Source: Alicyclobacillus kakegawensis NBRC 103104
GTDB taxonomy: Bacteria > Bacillota > Bacilli > Alicyclobacillales > Alicyclobacillaceae
Reading direction: 5' to 3'
Length of the DNA: 64,000 nt
Assembly: GCF_001552655.1 (NCBI RefSeq)
Contig: NZ_BCRP01000014.1
Coordinates: forward strand, 16,081-80,080
Both the position numbers and the translations under genes were made by a program. This document shows, one piece after another, positions 46,643 to 55,069 of the stretch. The notes below the pieces were generated by a model. The model did no database searches, was not told where the DNA came from, and saw only the letters and a program-made list of their open reading frames with translations. Position 1 is the first letter of the stretch. Each line of letters opens with the position of its first letter.

Positions 46643-47548
46643 GTGAAAAAGGCACCTTTTATGGCAATAGTACCAACAGCCATGGTCGTAACGACAGCAT
46701 GGGCTCCACAAGTTAGCGCTCATCCAGTCTACATGTCAGAAAGCCACCAAGTGTCTTCTGTCCGTGCGAGTCAAGTCGCGTTGCCCAGCGGGACAGAGAG
46801 CTCAAGCAATTGGGCCGGATATGTGGTTACGCCAGCTAAGGGTTCTACTGGATATACAAGCATAACAGGTAGCTGGGTTGTCCCTAAGACTACAGGTTCG
46901 CCGTTTTCCCTCGGTTCGCAGTGGATAGGGCTCGGCGGGGTCAATTCCTCCGATCTTCTGCAAATGGGAACCATTGAACAGCTTGTCGGACGCCAAGAAG
47001 TTGCCACGTTGTTTTGGGAGCAGCTCCCGGCCAGTGCGCAGAATCTCGTCACAGTACCTGTTGGATCTGAGGTTCAAGCCAGCATTTCTTCGGACAATGG
47101 TTCGAACTGGTCTTTGAAATTTCATGTTGTTGAACCCAATCATAAGACACTGGACAAGCAGGTCTCTGTGAACCTAAGCAGTGACTATGCCGCCGGTATC
47201 GGGACCTCCGCGGAATGGATAAGCGAAGATCCTTCTGGCCTAAACGGGCAACTCTATCCCCTCGCCAACACCGGGACGGTACAATTCAGCCAAGATGAAG
47301 CGAATGGTCAACCTATTAACGCTGCTGGAAACCAGGTGCATCCTATTGCACTGATAAGTTCGTACGGCCGCGTTCGAATCGCTCCGTCGGCACTCTCGTC
47401 CGGAGGTACATCGTTCTCAACCATAAGTATAGGCAACCAGGGCCTGTTTGGTTGGAACAGCCGCAGGGAAAATCGGTTTCGAATCAAAAGCCATTCGCAT
47501 CTTGCCTCGGCTCAGGCGATAGCCAGAGGATGGCACTCAATCCGATAG
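46643..47548 (+). CDS. G1-family glutamic endopeptidase (eqolisin)
   Basis: Secreted acid protease with a Gln/Glu catalytic pair, 301 residues. Signal peptide with likely cleavage after ...APQVSA. Family motifs: SSNWAGYVV, WIGLGG, the catalytic Gln in LLQMGT (about residue 107) and Glu in SAEWISEDPS (about 191). GTG at 46643 lies 7 bases after GGAGG. The last 30 residues (basic, RRENRFRIK...) look unlike the usual beta-strand end and may be a shifted or added tail. Bacterial members are known from Alicyclobacillus. Confidence 0.88.
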   Translation: MKKAPFMAIVPTAMVVTTAWAPQVSAHPVYMSESHQVSSVRASQVALPSGTESSSNWAGYVVTPAKGSTGYTSITGSWVVPKTTGSPFSLGSQWIGLGGVNSSDLLQMGTIEQLVGRQEVATLFWEQLPASAQNLVTVPVGSEVQASISSDNGSNWSLKFHVVEPNHKTLDKQVSVNLSSDYAAGIGTSAEWISEDPSGLNGQLYPLANTGTVQFSQDEANGQPINAAGNQVHPIALISSYGRVRIAPSALSSGGTSFSTISIGNQGLFGWNSRRENRFRIKSHSHLASAQAIARGWHSIR

Positions 47549-47608
47549 TCTTCTAGCAGGAAAACGAACTTTGGCGTTCCAACGTCAGCAGGTCTGGACA
47601 GGTATGCT

Positions 47609-47648
47609 AAAAGCCGGCGGAGCAGGCGGTTCTCGCCGGCTTTTGGTT
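47609..47648 (+). terminator. Intrinsic terminator after the G1 peptidase
   Basis: Perfect 11-bp stem (47609-47619 with 47634-47644) ending in TTTT then GGTTGTTT. The A-run on the other side lets it work for the convergent gene at 47703 too. Confidence 0.75.
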
Positions 47649-47702
47649 GTTTACATGTTTTCCGTGCTCCGCCCTCTCATCCAGCTCGAAGCAGGCTTGT
47701 AC

Positions 47703-48047
47703 TCATTCGCTTCCCTTATCCTGCTCCGCGTCCGAATCTTCCCTTCTCTCTTCATGATTCCCCGCTGACCCGGATGGTCCTCCGCGTTCCTCGTCCCTCA
47801 TATGTTCTTTTTCGACTTTACGAGTCTCACGAAGGTCAAAGAATTCGATGAACTCGTTCCTGACCAATTCGATGGCTTTTAGTTCCCCACTGAGAACCTG
47901 GTGTATAGCTTGTAATTCTGGTTGGGCCAGTTGCTGAATGAGCGTCTCACGCTTGACATCCAACCTCTGCAAAAACTCAAGCGCACGCCCACGGCGAAAT
48001 GTTTGCGCCCCATGATGCTTGTGTCCGTGATGTTCTCCATGTCTCAT
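47703..48047 (-). CDS. Small His-rich conserved protein of unknown function
   Basis: 114 residues. N-terminus MRHGEHHGHKHHG is a cluster of seven His that could bind metal; then a helical region (AQTFRRGRALEFLQRLDVKRETLIQQL ... EFIEFFDL split over residues 14-72) and a charged tail. I do not recognise a named family, though similar helical segments occur near PadR-controlled pumps. GGAGGGG lies just before the ATG. The divergent upstream sequence is AT-rich. Confidence 0.7.
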   Translation of the reverse strand: MRHGEHHGHKHHGAQTFRRGRALEFLQRLDVKRETLIQQLAQPELQAIHQVLSGELKAIELVRNEFIEFFDLRETRKVEKEHMRDEERGGPSGSAGNHEERREDSDAEQDKGSE

Positions 48048-48093
48048 TTAGATCCCCTCCATGAAATAAATGTACTCAACTCTTTGTATATGA

Positions 48094-48273
48094 ATGTATG
48101 CAAATGAATACAAATTGTCAACATGTAGTTTGGGCGGTGACAAGACAGCCACCACGGGACCCGCACAGGGTTCCGTCGATGACGTTTGCGCAAGGGCGCT
48201 CATCCATCATCTCAAGGACCTGGACGCATTTCTGGATGACGCCCATCGCATACTGACCTCTGGTGGTAGCTGA
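48094..48273 (+). pseudogene. Fragment of a SAM-dependent methyltransferase
   Basis: A 59-codon frame ends in a segment typical of class I methyltransferase post-motif II/III: CARALIHHLKDLDAFLDDAHRILTSGG. The nucleotide-binding N-terminal half and everything after the GG are missing, and the stop follows at once. No ribosome binding site. A relic in a heavily rearranged stretch. Confidence 0.6.
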
Positions 48274-48494
48274 TCATACAACACACCCCCCTGAGGACGT
48301 GAACCTGCCTGGTTCACCACAGCACGTGAGAGGTTATTTCTTTGAGATGAAGAGGAGCTAAGGGAGTTGATCACTTTCATTGGAGAAAGGGCAACCAGCA
48401 ATGAGCGTATCATCGAAACGGATAGGTGGACCGGTCCGTGTCAAGTTCCGGTAGGTGGGACCTCAGCGTCAGCATTCATGCAACCGTGAACGGA

Positions 48495-48641
48495 GACCGT
48501 ACCAGCTCCCGCAGGACGTACTTGAATCTCAATAAGCACGGTATGGGCTCTCGGTATGAACGGCTGCTTAAGCTCGAAGAACGAGCACATGCGAAAGCCA
48601 TCGAGCTAACGCGGGAGCAGGTGGCCATGGCTGGCGCATAA
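48495..48641 (+). pseudogene. Probable transposase remnant
   Basis: NKHGMGSRYERLLKLEERA and the following IELTREQVAM resemble the region after the HTH in IS481-like transposases. The matching DDE domain is absent and the frame stops at 48641. Family assignment is tentative. No terminal repeats were seen. Confidence 0.35.
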
Positions 48642-48687
48642 AACAACCGGCCGAGACGACACACATCCCGACCGACTTCGATTACGT

Positions 48688-48909
48688 TTAGTTGAGGTTG
48701 CGCCGAATTTGCTCTGCTTCTTCCTTTGACAGTCCTGTAATTTCCACCACATCATCGACGGATGCACCTTTGCGAAACATCTTTTGTGCCACCTGAACAG
48801 CTTTCAGGTGTTCACCCTTCTGAACTCCTTCCTGAAGCCCTTCTTTACGCCCCTTTTCCAATGCTTCTTGCTCAACTTCCTGTACAAGTTCACGAACGAC
48901 ATCCGTCAT
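48688..48909 (-). pseudogene. C-terminal tail of an Rpn-family nuclease
   Basis: 73 residues with the usual ending of Rpn/PD-(D/E)XK putative transposases: a Glu/Lys/Gly coiled segment (EKGRKEGLQEGVQKGE) then GASVDDVVEITGLSKEEAEQI. The nuclease domain, normally the first 200 residues, is missing. AAGGAG upstream of ATG 48909 means the fragment might still be translated. It abuts the truncated end of the IS66 tnpC. Confidence 0.65.
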
Positions 48910-48923
48910 CCTCATCGTCTCCT

Positions 48924-49784
48924 TTAGGAGCTGTTTTTGCGTTCCTCTGGTGTTGCGTCCTTCAAACCACGTTCAATCTTGAACAACCTGTTGCAATACT
49001 CAAGCCCAATCCTGGCCGCTGTCGGTTTTTTCCGTTCCGCGGTCGGCAGTGCTTTGAGTGCCTCGTCAAACTTTCGCCTCGCGTGTGCCCAGCAACCTAC
49101 CAGGGTTACGTTCTCGATGTCGTGGTATCCGCTGTACCCGTCCACATGCAGGTACCCCGTAAATCCCTCCAGAAACCTCCTCGGGTGCTCCTTGGAACGG
49201 GTCTCCTGATAGTCAAACAGTACGATGGGCGGACCATCCCGAGCGCTGCGGTACAGCCACATGTACGAGTCCGATTTGGCTGCCCGCCCCGGTTCGTGCA
49301 GCACCTGCAGGGTTGCGGTCCCGTGCTTGTCACACGGCCGGCATGCGTACATGTGTTGCACATGTTCGACAACGACTGTCTGTGCCGGGACGTGCTTGAG
49401 TTCTCGACGGATCTCAACGCCCATCTCGTCCATGACTTCGCCGCAGCACGGGCAGATACGCTCTTCCTCCGACAAGGGGTATTCAATCCGCTCCACCGGT
49501 AGACCTGCCAGCACGGCATCCCGTTGGCCCGGATGTTTCTTGCGCCGCTGGGATGTGACCGTTTCGACCGTGGGTTCCTCTGCCTCCGGTTGTGCCTCCG
49601 CCTCGGCCTCGTTGAACACCAGGTCCAATCGAACCTGCTCGTCGGTCGTGCGTTCGCTGGATGTTCCGAAATGCCGATGGCGGGCCAAGCGAAGTTCTTC
49701 CAGCAGCAGATTGACCTGCTTCTTCAGCTCCGCATTCTCGCGCTCGAGTGCCTCGTAAACACTGCTGCAGGGATTCGAGTTCAT
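48924..49784 (-). pseudogene. tnpC: IS66 transposase with internal and terminal deletions
   Basis: 286 residues against about 520 in intact copies. The N-terminal coiled coil (ERENAELKKQVNLLLEELRLAR), zinc-binding part (ICPCCGEVM, YACRPC) and part of the DDE domain (HVDGYSGYH, GCWAHARRKFDEA) are present. Residues that normally lie between KHGTAT and LQVLHEPGRAA, roughly 90 including the first catalytic Asp, are deleted in frame, and the C-terminus is cut off. The first codons may also contain a frameshift near 49735: a second frame from 49812 reads MANTATATTNELESLQQ. Confidence 0.85.
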
Positions 49785-49884
49785 TTGTCGTTGCCGTCGC
49801 TGTGTTTGCCATGCCTACTGGTTCGACACGACAGCCGCGAATCCCTTGCGGGATGGGCGCAGAGCGTCGATCTCTTTAGCAGGC

Positions 49885-50241
49885 TCAAACCACCCGCCTT
49901 GCGGAGACTTTCGAGTGGGCCTTGCACTGGGACAGAGGGAGTCCGTCCAGCAGCCAGCCCAGTTCCCGGCGGCCAATGACGACGATTTTCCCCGCTCCCG
50001 TATCGGGTCACTCAAACCGGCCGCGTTCGAGGCGGCGGTAGTAGAGCCAGAAACCGTTGTGCTCCCAGTAGAGGATTTTCAGTTTGTCGCGCTTGCGGTT
50101 GCAGAACGCGAAGATGCGGAGAGAAAACGGATCTAGCTCGAAGGACTCCTGTACCATCACGGCCAGGTTGTCGATCGATTTGCGCATGTCTGTGCTGCCG
50201 CAAGCCAGGTACACGCGCTGCTCCGGCCCAATGCTCAGCAT
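49885..50241 (-). pseudogene. tnpB: IS66 TnpB with an internal stop
   Basis: 118-codon frame interrupted by TGA at 50008-50010, where intact relatives have TGG (Trp) in RFEWP. Before it: YLACGSTDMRKSIDNLA and KILYWEHNGFWLYYRRLE; after it, still in frame: KIVVIGRRELGWLLDGL. A single G-to-A change explains the stop. Confidence 0.9.
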
Positions 50242-50555
50242 AGAGACGCCAGTGTGCGCACGACGTTTCGCAGCAGGTCCGGGTCGTAACCTGGCGAGAC
50301 TTCAACAACCGCTTCACCCACGCGGATAGACAGCGACTTGCCCGTGCCTTCGACTGAGCCCTGGACCTCAACGGGAACAATATGAACCGGGGGGCTTACC
50401 GGCTTTGCCTTGAATTTGCTGACCCAGTACCACAACTAATGCTCCTTGACCCCATGCGCGGCGCACCAAGCAGCGCCGGTCAGACCACTGACTCGGAAAT
50501 CTGCCACCCGGTCACGCCACAACGCTCGATGCTCTGCCAACTCCGCCTTTGTCAC
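50235..50555 (-). pseudogene. tnpA: IS66 TnpA with an internal stop
   Basis: 107-codon frame from GTG 50555 (GGGAGA upstream) with TAG at 50436-50438. Before the stop: HRALWRDRVADFRVSGLTG, the usual HTH region; after it: WYWVSKFK and SIRVGEAVVEVSPG. A CAG-to-TAG change is the simplest cause. The 7-base overlap with tnpB is normal for the family. Confidence 0.85.
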
Positions 50556-50617
50556 ACGTCTCCCTCCCAGGCATTCGGTGCTGGAGACATCTTCTCGCGG
50601 ATTCAGTGCGGCCGCCA

Positions 50618-50640
50618 GATGTGCAGTATGTTACGCTTAC
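50618..50640 (-). repeat. Left terminal repeat of the IS66 element
   Basis: Minus strand reads GTAAGCGTAACATACTGCAC from 50640; GTAAGCG is the common IS66 end. Flanking CCACATAT (50641-50648) may be one copy of the 8-bp target duplication, but its partner has been lost with the other end. Confidence 0.65.
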
Positions 50641-50717
50641 CCACATATGAGCGAGACAAACGGTCGCAAGCCGAATCGACTTTTTCTAAAGTCGTGATTC
50701 TTAGTACCGCGGGTCGC

Positions 50718-52157
50718 TCATAAAGCTCGCTCACGTTTTTCTCTCGGAAGGAGAAATGCAAATATGAATGCAAGTGCGATGAACCCGATGGACCACCAGA
50801 AAGTATTGTCAAACGCGCTGGATTGTGCTGTGATACCAGACACTCCATGAGCGGTGAGTTGATGATCAAGGATGACTGCAAACACGGCGGCGCCGAATGC
50901 GCCGCCAAGCTGTTGCGCGATTCGGGTCGCAGTGCTCGCGTGGGGGATCTCTTCTTTGCGCAGTCCCTGAAACGCGGAAGACATCACTGCAATGTTTGCT
51001 CCACTCAGACCGATGCCGCGCACAATCAGGGCTGCGGCCAGGAGAAAGGAATTGGTATGGGGTCCTGCTAGAGCGAATGGCAGTGTGCCAATGACACAAA
51101 GAGCGCTGCTTAGCAGTACCACCAGTCGTGGACCGCGACTGTCGCTCAGTTTACCGGCCCAGCCACGAGATAGCAGCGATCCTACACCTTGGGGAATCAG
51201 CATGAATCCAGCCGTCAGGACGCTTTTTCCGCAAATCTGCTGATAGTACAGCGGCAACAGCAGCATAGCCCCGTAAGTTGCCAGCCCCGTCAGGAAGAGC
51301 AAAACAGAAGCGCCGGTGAAAGAACGGATGCGAAACAACCGCAGATCGACGAGCGGCGCAGATCGGGTGGTCAAGGCATAGACAATGAACGCGATGAGCA
51401 GTACTGCGCCGATAATCAACGGAACACAGACATCCCACTTGGCAAATCCACCTTGTGATCCCACTTGGCCAAGGCTGTACAACAGTGCAACCAGAGCGGG
51501 GGATAGCAGCACGAATCCGATGACATCAAGTTTCTGTTTTTGTTGAGCAGGTTGGTCAGCAGGTAAACCAATCCACGCCAATATAAGCGCTGCGATACAG
51601 ATGGGGACGTTGACGTAAAAAATCCAGCGCCAGCTTAAATCGTTGACGATGATTCCGCCAAATACCGGGCCGAGAATCGGTCCTAATAACGCCGGCAGGC
51701 TGATGATGGACATCAGACTTCCTAATTTGCGGCCACCGGCGGCTTGCATAATCATCGTTGTCAGCATGGGAATCATGATGCCACCACCAAGGCCCTGCAG
51801 CACTCGGAAGGTGATCAAACTAGCAATGTTCCACGATAGCGCCGATAGAATCGATCCCATGAGAAACAGCGCTAGGCCCATCATCCACATTCGCTTGTTG
51901 CCGAGCCGTCCAGCAGCCCAACCTGTGATGGGAATGATCATACCCAATGCCAGTAGGTAACCTGTCATGACCCATTGTATGGTCGAAATAGGAGCATGCA
52001 GGTCGCTGCTGAGCGAGTTTAAGGCTACGTTCATGATGGTGGTGTCAAATAGCGGGGCCAATCCACCTACGATTAGGATGATCGCGATTTTAACAACGGC
52101 GGGATCTAGGCGTCCGGCTGTTGGCTGATTCGCCACGGGTACGTTCTCTCTTTTCAC
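50718..52157 (-). CDS. MFS multidrug efflux transporter (DHA2)
   Basis: 479 residues, 14 predicted transmembrane segments, EmrB/MdtD-like. Motifs: FDTTIMNVALNSL in helix 1, GWAAGRLGNKRMW (motif A) and GPILGPVFGGIIV (motif C). GTG at 52157 is 7 bases after AAGGAG; an ATG two codons earlier is almost on top of it, giving 481 residues. Divergent from a TetR gene with a palindrome between, so it is probably repressed by that regulator. Confidence 0.9.
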   Translation of the reverse strand: MKRENVPVANQPTAGRLDPAVVKIAIILIVGGLAPLFDTTIMNVALNSLSSDLHAPISTIQWVMTGYLLALGMIIPITGWAAGRLGNKRMWMMGLALFLMGSILSALSWNIASLITFRVLQGLGGGIMIPMLTTMIMQAAGGRKLGSLMSIISLPALLGPILGPVFGGIIVNDLSWRWIFYVNVPICIAALILAWIGLPADQPAQQKQKLDVIGFVLLSPALVALLYSLGQVGSQGGFAKWDVCVPLIIGAVLLIAFIVYALTTRSAPLVDLRLFRIRSFTGASVLLFLTGLATYGAMLLLPLYYQQICGKSVLTAGFMLIPQGVGSLLSRGWAGKLSDSRGPRLVVLLSSALCVIGTLPFALAGPHTNSFLLAAALIVRGIGLSGANIAVMSSAFQGLRKEEIPHASTATRIAQQLGGAFGAAVFAVILDHQLTAHGVSGITAQSSAFDNTFWWSIGFIALAFIFAFLLPREKRERAL

Positions 52158-52191
52158 ACTCATTCTCCTTTCGAATATGCCTCCCCGTAAG

Positions 52192-52206
52192 ATACGAAAC
52201 GTATCG
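52192..52206. promoter_or_regulatory. TetR operator candidate
   Basis: GATACG-AAA-CGTATC palindrome between divergent MFS and TetR genes, just downstream of the predicted MFS transcription start. Further GTATC/GATAC half-sites extend to 52229. Confidence 0.65.
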
Positions 52207-52222
52207 TATCCTAATGTAGGTA

Positions 52223-52251
52223 TGATACACTAGATGAATAAGGAACGCAAC
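52223..52251 (-). promoter_or_regulatory. Promoter of the MFS gene
   Basis: Minus-strand TTGCGT (52251-52246), 17-base spacer, TATCAT (52228-52223). Confidence 0.6.
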
Positions 52252-52273
52252 GTATTCAAAGGGGAGAATGGAC

Positions 52274-52909
52274 ATGCTGCAAGATCATCACGAAGGCGAG
52301 ACTGTCCGTTCACAGGACGACAGGGATCGGCATACCGGAACACGGAGGCGCGGCGATGTGCTGGAAGCCGATATTCTGCGTGCTGCCTGGGACGAACTTC
52401 AGGCGGTCGGTTATACGCGGTTGACCATGGAAGGTGTGGCCGCTCGCGCGAAAACGAGCAAAGCGGTCATCTACCGGCGGTGGGCAAATCGGGCTGAATT
52501 GATCCTAGCGGCCATGCGTTTGCGGGGACCCATACTTTCTGGAGAAGTGCCGAATACGGGAAGTTTACGCAGTGACGTGCTTGCATTGCTGCGTCGAGTC
52601 GAGGCTCGTTTACAGGAAGTGGGTATCAAAACCATACATGGATTGATTGCCGAGGTCATCAGCAGCGATTCGCCGCCTGCACTGCCTGATCGGAAGGTCG
52701 CCCAGGATACAATGCAGGTCATCTTGAAACACGCGGCTGAGCGGGGAGAAGTCGATCTCGACAAGATCACACCGCGGATCATGACGCTGCCGATTGATCT
52801 GATACGTTACGAGATCATTGCCACGAATCAACCGCTATCAGAAAGTGCCATTATCGAGATTGTCGATGACATTTTCCTACCGCTGGTTTGGGATGGGGGG
52901 ACGGACTGA
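52274..52909 (+). CDS. TetR/AcrR-family regulator
   Basis: 211 residues. N-terminal HTH (about 35-80: LTMEGVAARAKTSKAVIYRRWANRAELI) and a TetR_C_11-like ligand domain ending in DIFLPLVWDG. ATG at 52274 is 7 bases after AAAGGGGAG; an ATG two codons earlier is too close. Likely local repressor of the divergent efflux gene. Confidence 0.9.
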   Translation: MLQDHHEGETVRSQDDRDRHTGTRRRGDVLEADILRAAWDELQAVGYTRLTMEGVAARAKTSKAVIYRRWANRAELILAAMRLRGPILSGEVPNTGSLRSDVLALLRRVEARLQEVGIKTIHGLIAEVISSDSPPALPDRKVAQDTMQVILKHAAERGEVDLDKITPRIMTLPIDLIRYEIIATNQPLSESAIIEIVDDIFLPLVWDGGTD

Positions 52910-52982
52910 ACACCTAGGCGCCTAAATTGAAAACTGATACAACTCTTCATCTGGGTTTATGTTTGAAATAGAGGAGGTTCTT

Positions 52983-53960
52983 ATGGCACTGCGTCCGCAC
53001 GTTAAGTCTTTTCTTGAGTCGATTCCTCCGGAGGACACTACATCGATACTGAATGTTGTGGAATTGCGTCACAATCAAAAGTCGAGAAGTGTGCCTCTTG
53101 ATCAGAGGCCCCCTGTTTGGAAAATTGAAGATATACTCGTCCCCGGGAATGGGCGGGCAATCCCCATTCGTATTTATACACCCAACATGCAACACAAACT
53201 TCCACTTCTTGTATATTTTCATGGTGGAGGATTCTGCATCGGAAGTCTGGAGAGCCATGACCTGATATGTCGTCGCTTGGCCAATGAGTTGGGCTGGAAA
53301 ATCATTGCTGTAGATTACAGACTCGCTCCAGAAAATCCATTTCCCGCAGGCGTAGAAGATTGCTACGCCGTTACACAGTGGTGTAGTATAAATGCTTCCT
53401 CGTTGGACATTAATTCCTCAATGATAGCCGTAGCGGGAGACAGCTCTGGCGGGAATTTCGCAACGGTTGTGACTATGATGGCACGTGATCGAGGAACACC
53501 TTTCATCTACAAACAAGTGTTGATTTGTCCTAACACGGAATATTACCAGTCTCATATTCCGACGAAATATGGATCCTACATGGAATGCGGCTCAAAGTAT
53601 CTCACCACCGAGCGAGGTATCAGTCAGTTTTGGTCATGGTACATGCCAAATGTGAACGAAGCTCATCATCCATACGTATCCCCCATGGAAGCACAATATT
53701 TATCGAATTTACCGCCTGCATTGATTCTGACTGCTGAATACGATCCCTTAAGGGATGAAGGAGAAGCGTACGCACGTAGGCTCCATGAATCGGGTGTGTC
53801 CGTTCGGTCAATTCGGTACGAGGGTACGATTCACGGGTTCTTGGGGCTATTTGCGGATGAAGAGGAAAGTAAACAAGCCTATTCGGCGATAGCGCATTTT
53901 CTCAAGGAGAACGGTGAGACGAGAGATAATGAGTTATCGCCTAACGGGGGAAAATATTGA
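52983..53960 (+). CDS. HSL-family alpha/beta hydrolase (esterase)
   Basis: 325 residues, hormone-sensitive lipase/Est2 type carboxylesterase. Oxyanion motif FHGGGF (about residue 80), nucleophile in GDSSGG (Ser154), catalytic Asp in EYDPLRDEG and His in GTIHGFLG. ATG at 52983 follows GAGGAGG. AT-rich compared with the core genes, in keeping with acquisition. No signal peptide. Confidence 0.92.
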   Translation: MALRPHVKSFLESIPPEDTTSILNVVELRHNQKSRSVPLDQRPPVWKIEDILVPGNGRAIPIRIYTPNMQHKLPLLVYFHGGGFCIGSLESHDLICRRLANELGWKIIAVDYRLAPENPFPAGVEDCYAVTQWCSINASSLDINSSMIAVAGDSSGGNFATVVTMMARDRGTPFIYKQVLICPNTEYYQSHIPTKYGSYMECGSKYLTTERGISQFWSWYMPNVNEAHHPYVSPMEAQYLSNLPPALILTAEYDPLRDEGEAYARRLHESGVSVRSIRYEGTIHGFLGLFADEEESKQAYSAIAHFLKENGETRDNELSPNGGKY

Positions 53961-54181
53961 ATAAGCTCTCACCCCCACCGATGAATTGCGGGCATACCAT
54001 GTGGTACCCGGGTTGCAGGCGGCTGCCGCCTTGGCAATCGCCTCGATATTCACCCAGAAAGGACCCCAAAAAATCATTCGGGGGACGAAGATTAGCAATT
54101 GATTTGCAATCGACCGCTATACGACTCTGTGTAAAAAAGTGGCACAGGCCGAGAACCCGTGCCACGCTTGGCTTTTCTGGT
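53961..54181. other. Intergenic, esterase to tRNA-Arg
   Basis: Contains the tRNA terminator at 54133-54167. Otherwise I see no gene, integrase attachment repeat or promoter. Confidence 0.5.
54133..54167 (-). terminator. Intrinsic terminator of tRNA-Arg
   Basis: GTGGCACGGG/CCTGTGCCAC stem followed by TTTTTTAC on the minus strand, 15 bases past the tRNA 3' end. Textbook form. Confidence 0.9.
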
Positions 54182-54256
54182 GCACCCGGAGGGACTCGAA
54201 CCCCCGCAAGACGCGGTTTAGGAAACCACCGCTCTATCCGGCTGAGCTACGGGTGC
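54182..54256 (-). tRNA. tRNA-Arg (anticodon CCT)
   Basis: 75 nt on the minus strand. Acceptor stem GCACCCG/CGGGTGC pairs fully; D stem GCTC/GAGC; anticodon stem GTGGT/ACCGC with loop TTCCTAA giving anticodon CCT; T arm GGGGGTTCGAGTCCCTC. CCA is not encoded. Confidence 0.95.
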
Positions 54257-54583
54257 ATATCCACACCATCCATGAACCCACGGTCGCCCGCACATCGCGA
54301 ATCCATGTCACAGCGGCGGTGCGCCCCTGGTCCGTACCGTTACCTCTCGTCTCGTCGTTACCCTACGCCTTTACATTATACAAACCCACCTGGCAAAAGA
54401 CAAAGGAAACTTTTCCGCCGCAGCTGCCAAAATCCGCCGAAACTCTGCCACAAGTCCGCCGCACTCGCCACCCAAGAACACCCAAATCCCCCACAATCCC
54501 ACAGCCACACAATCCGACAAGCCGCCGTCAAAACCTCACCGCCCGCATGCACACCCCATCCTGCCCTGCCGCGTGCTCTGGCT
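54257..54583. other. Intergenic, upstream of tRNA-Arg
   Basis: Low-complexity, pyrimidine-rich stretch with no supported gene. The tRNA promoter would lie at its left end, but I cannot place it with confidence. Confidence 0.4.
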
Positions 54584-55036
54584 TCACTTTCGCATCCCCC
54601 GTACCAGGCGCAGCAGCCGGGGCGTCTCCACGTCCCGCAGGGCCATGCGCACGAACCCGTCGTGCGTCTGCAGTTCACGGATGCCCAGCCGGATGCCAAA
54701 CGGCTGCAGAATCAGCGGCACGTTCAGGCGCAGCGCTTGCTGCAACACCTCCACCCCGTCCGGGGCGTCCTTGACCGCCTCCCGCAGCTGGCGCTCAATG
54801 ATGGCCGGAGGAATGGACACCAGTTTGTGCGCTGTGACCTCGATGGACACCTCCTCCGCGCTCGGGCTGCACGGTCTGGCGACAAAATCGACGTTCCAAA
54901 ATAGGAAGCGCAGCTGGCCATGGATGCCGAGGCGATCAATCCCCGTTATCACCAGTTGGCTATCCGGGATGAACTCGCGCAGCAGTTCGTTCAAATCGTC
55001 GACAGTAAAATCAAGCGTGATGTGTGTGATGCGCAC
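54584..55036 (-). CDS. Conserved hypothetical protein
   Basis: 150 residues from GTG at 55036, with GAGGTGG about 9 bases upstream. Alternating hydrophobic pattern of a beta-rich protein (ITHITLDFTVDDLNELLREF, then HGQLRFLFWNVDFVAR). The layout recalls LmeA/DUF2993 lipid-binding proteins, but this is a weak resemblance. No signal or membrane helix. Downstream of serS and a small membrane protein, likely in the same transcript. Confidence 0.7.
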   Translation of the reverse strand: MRITHITLDFTVDDLNELLREFIPDSQLVITGIDRLGIHGQLRFLFWNVDFVARPCSPSAEEVSIEVTAHKLVSIPPAIIERQLREAVKDAPDGVEVLQQALRLNVPLILQPFGIRLGIRELQTHDGFVRMALRDVETPRLLRLVRGMRK

Positions 55037-55069
55037 TGCCAGAGACCACCTCGGTCTTTCATGCAACAG

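Larger units (their letters stand above)
48924..50640 (-). mobile_element. Degenerate IS66-family insertion sequence
   Basis: Order on the minus strand is tnpA, tnpB, tnpC, the standard IS66 layout, from the terminal GTAAGCG at 50640 leftwards. All three genes are broken (see entries), and the distal end of tnpC with its terminal repeat is gone, replaced by the Rpn fragment. The element cannot move by itself. Confidence 0.88.

Noticed and set aside
48207..48413. 68-codon minus-strand frame
   Set aside because: Opposite the methyltransferase fragment, Ser-rich with no ribosome binding site.
43611..54256. A prophage or defence island
   Set aside because: No integrase, phage structural gene, restriction, CRISPR, toxin-antitoxin or other defence gene was recognised; content is efflux, esterase, protease and IS relics.
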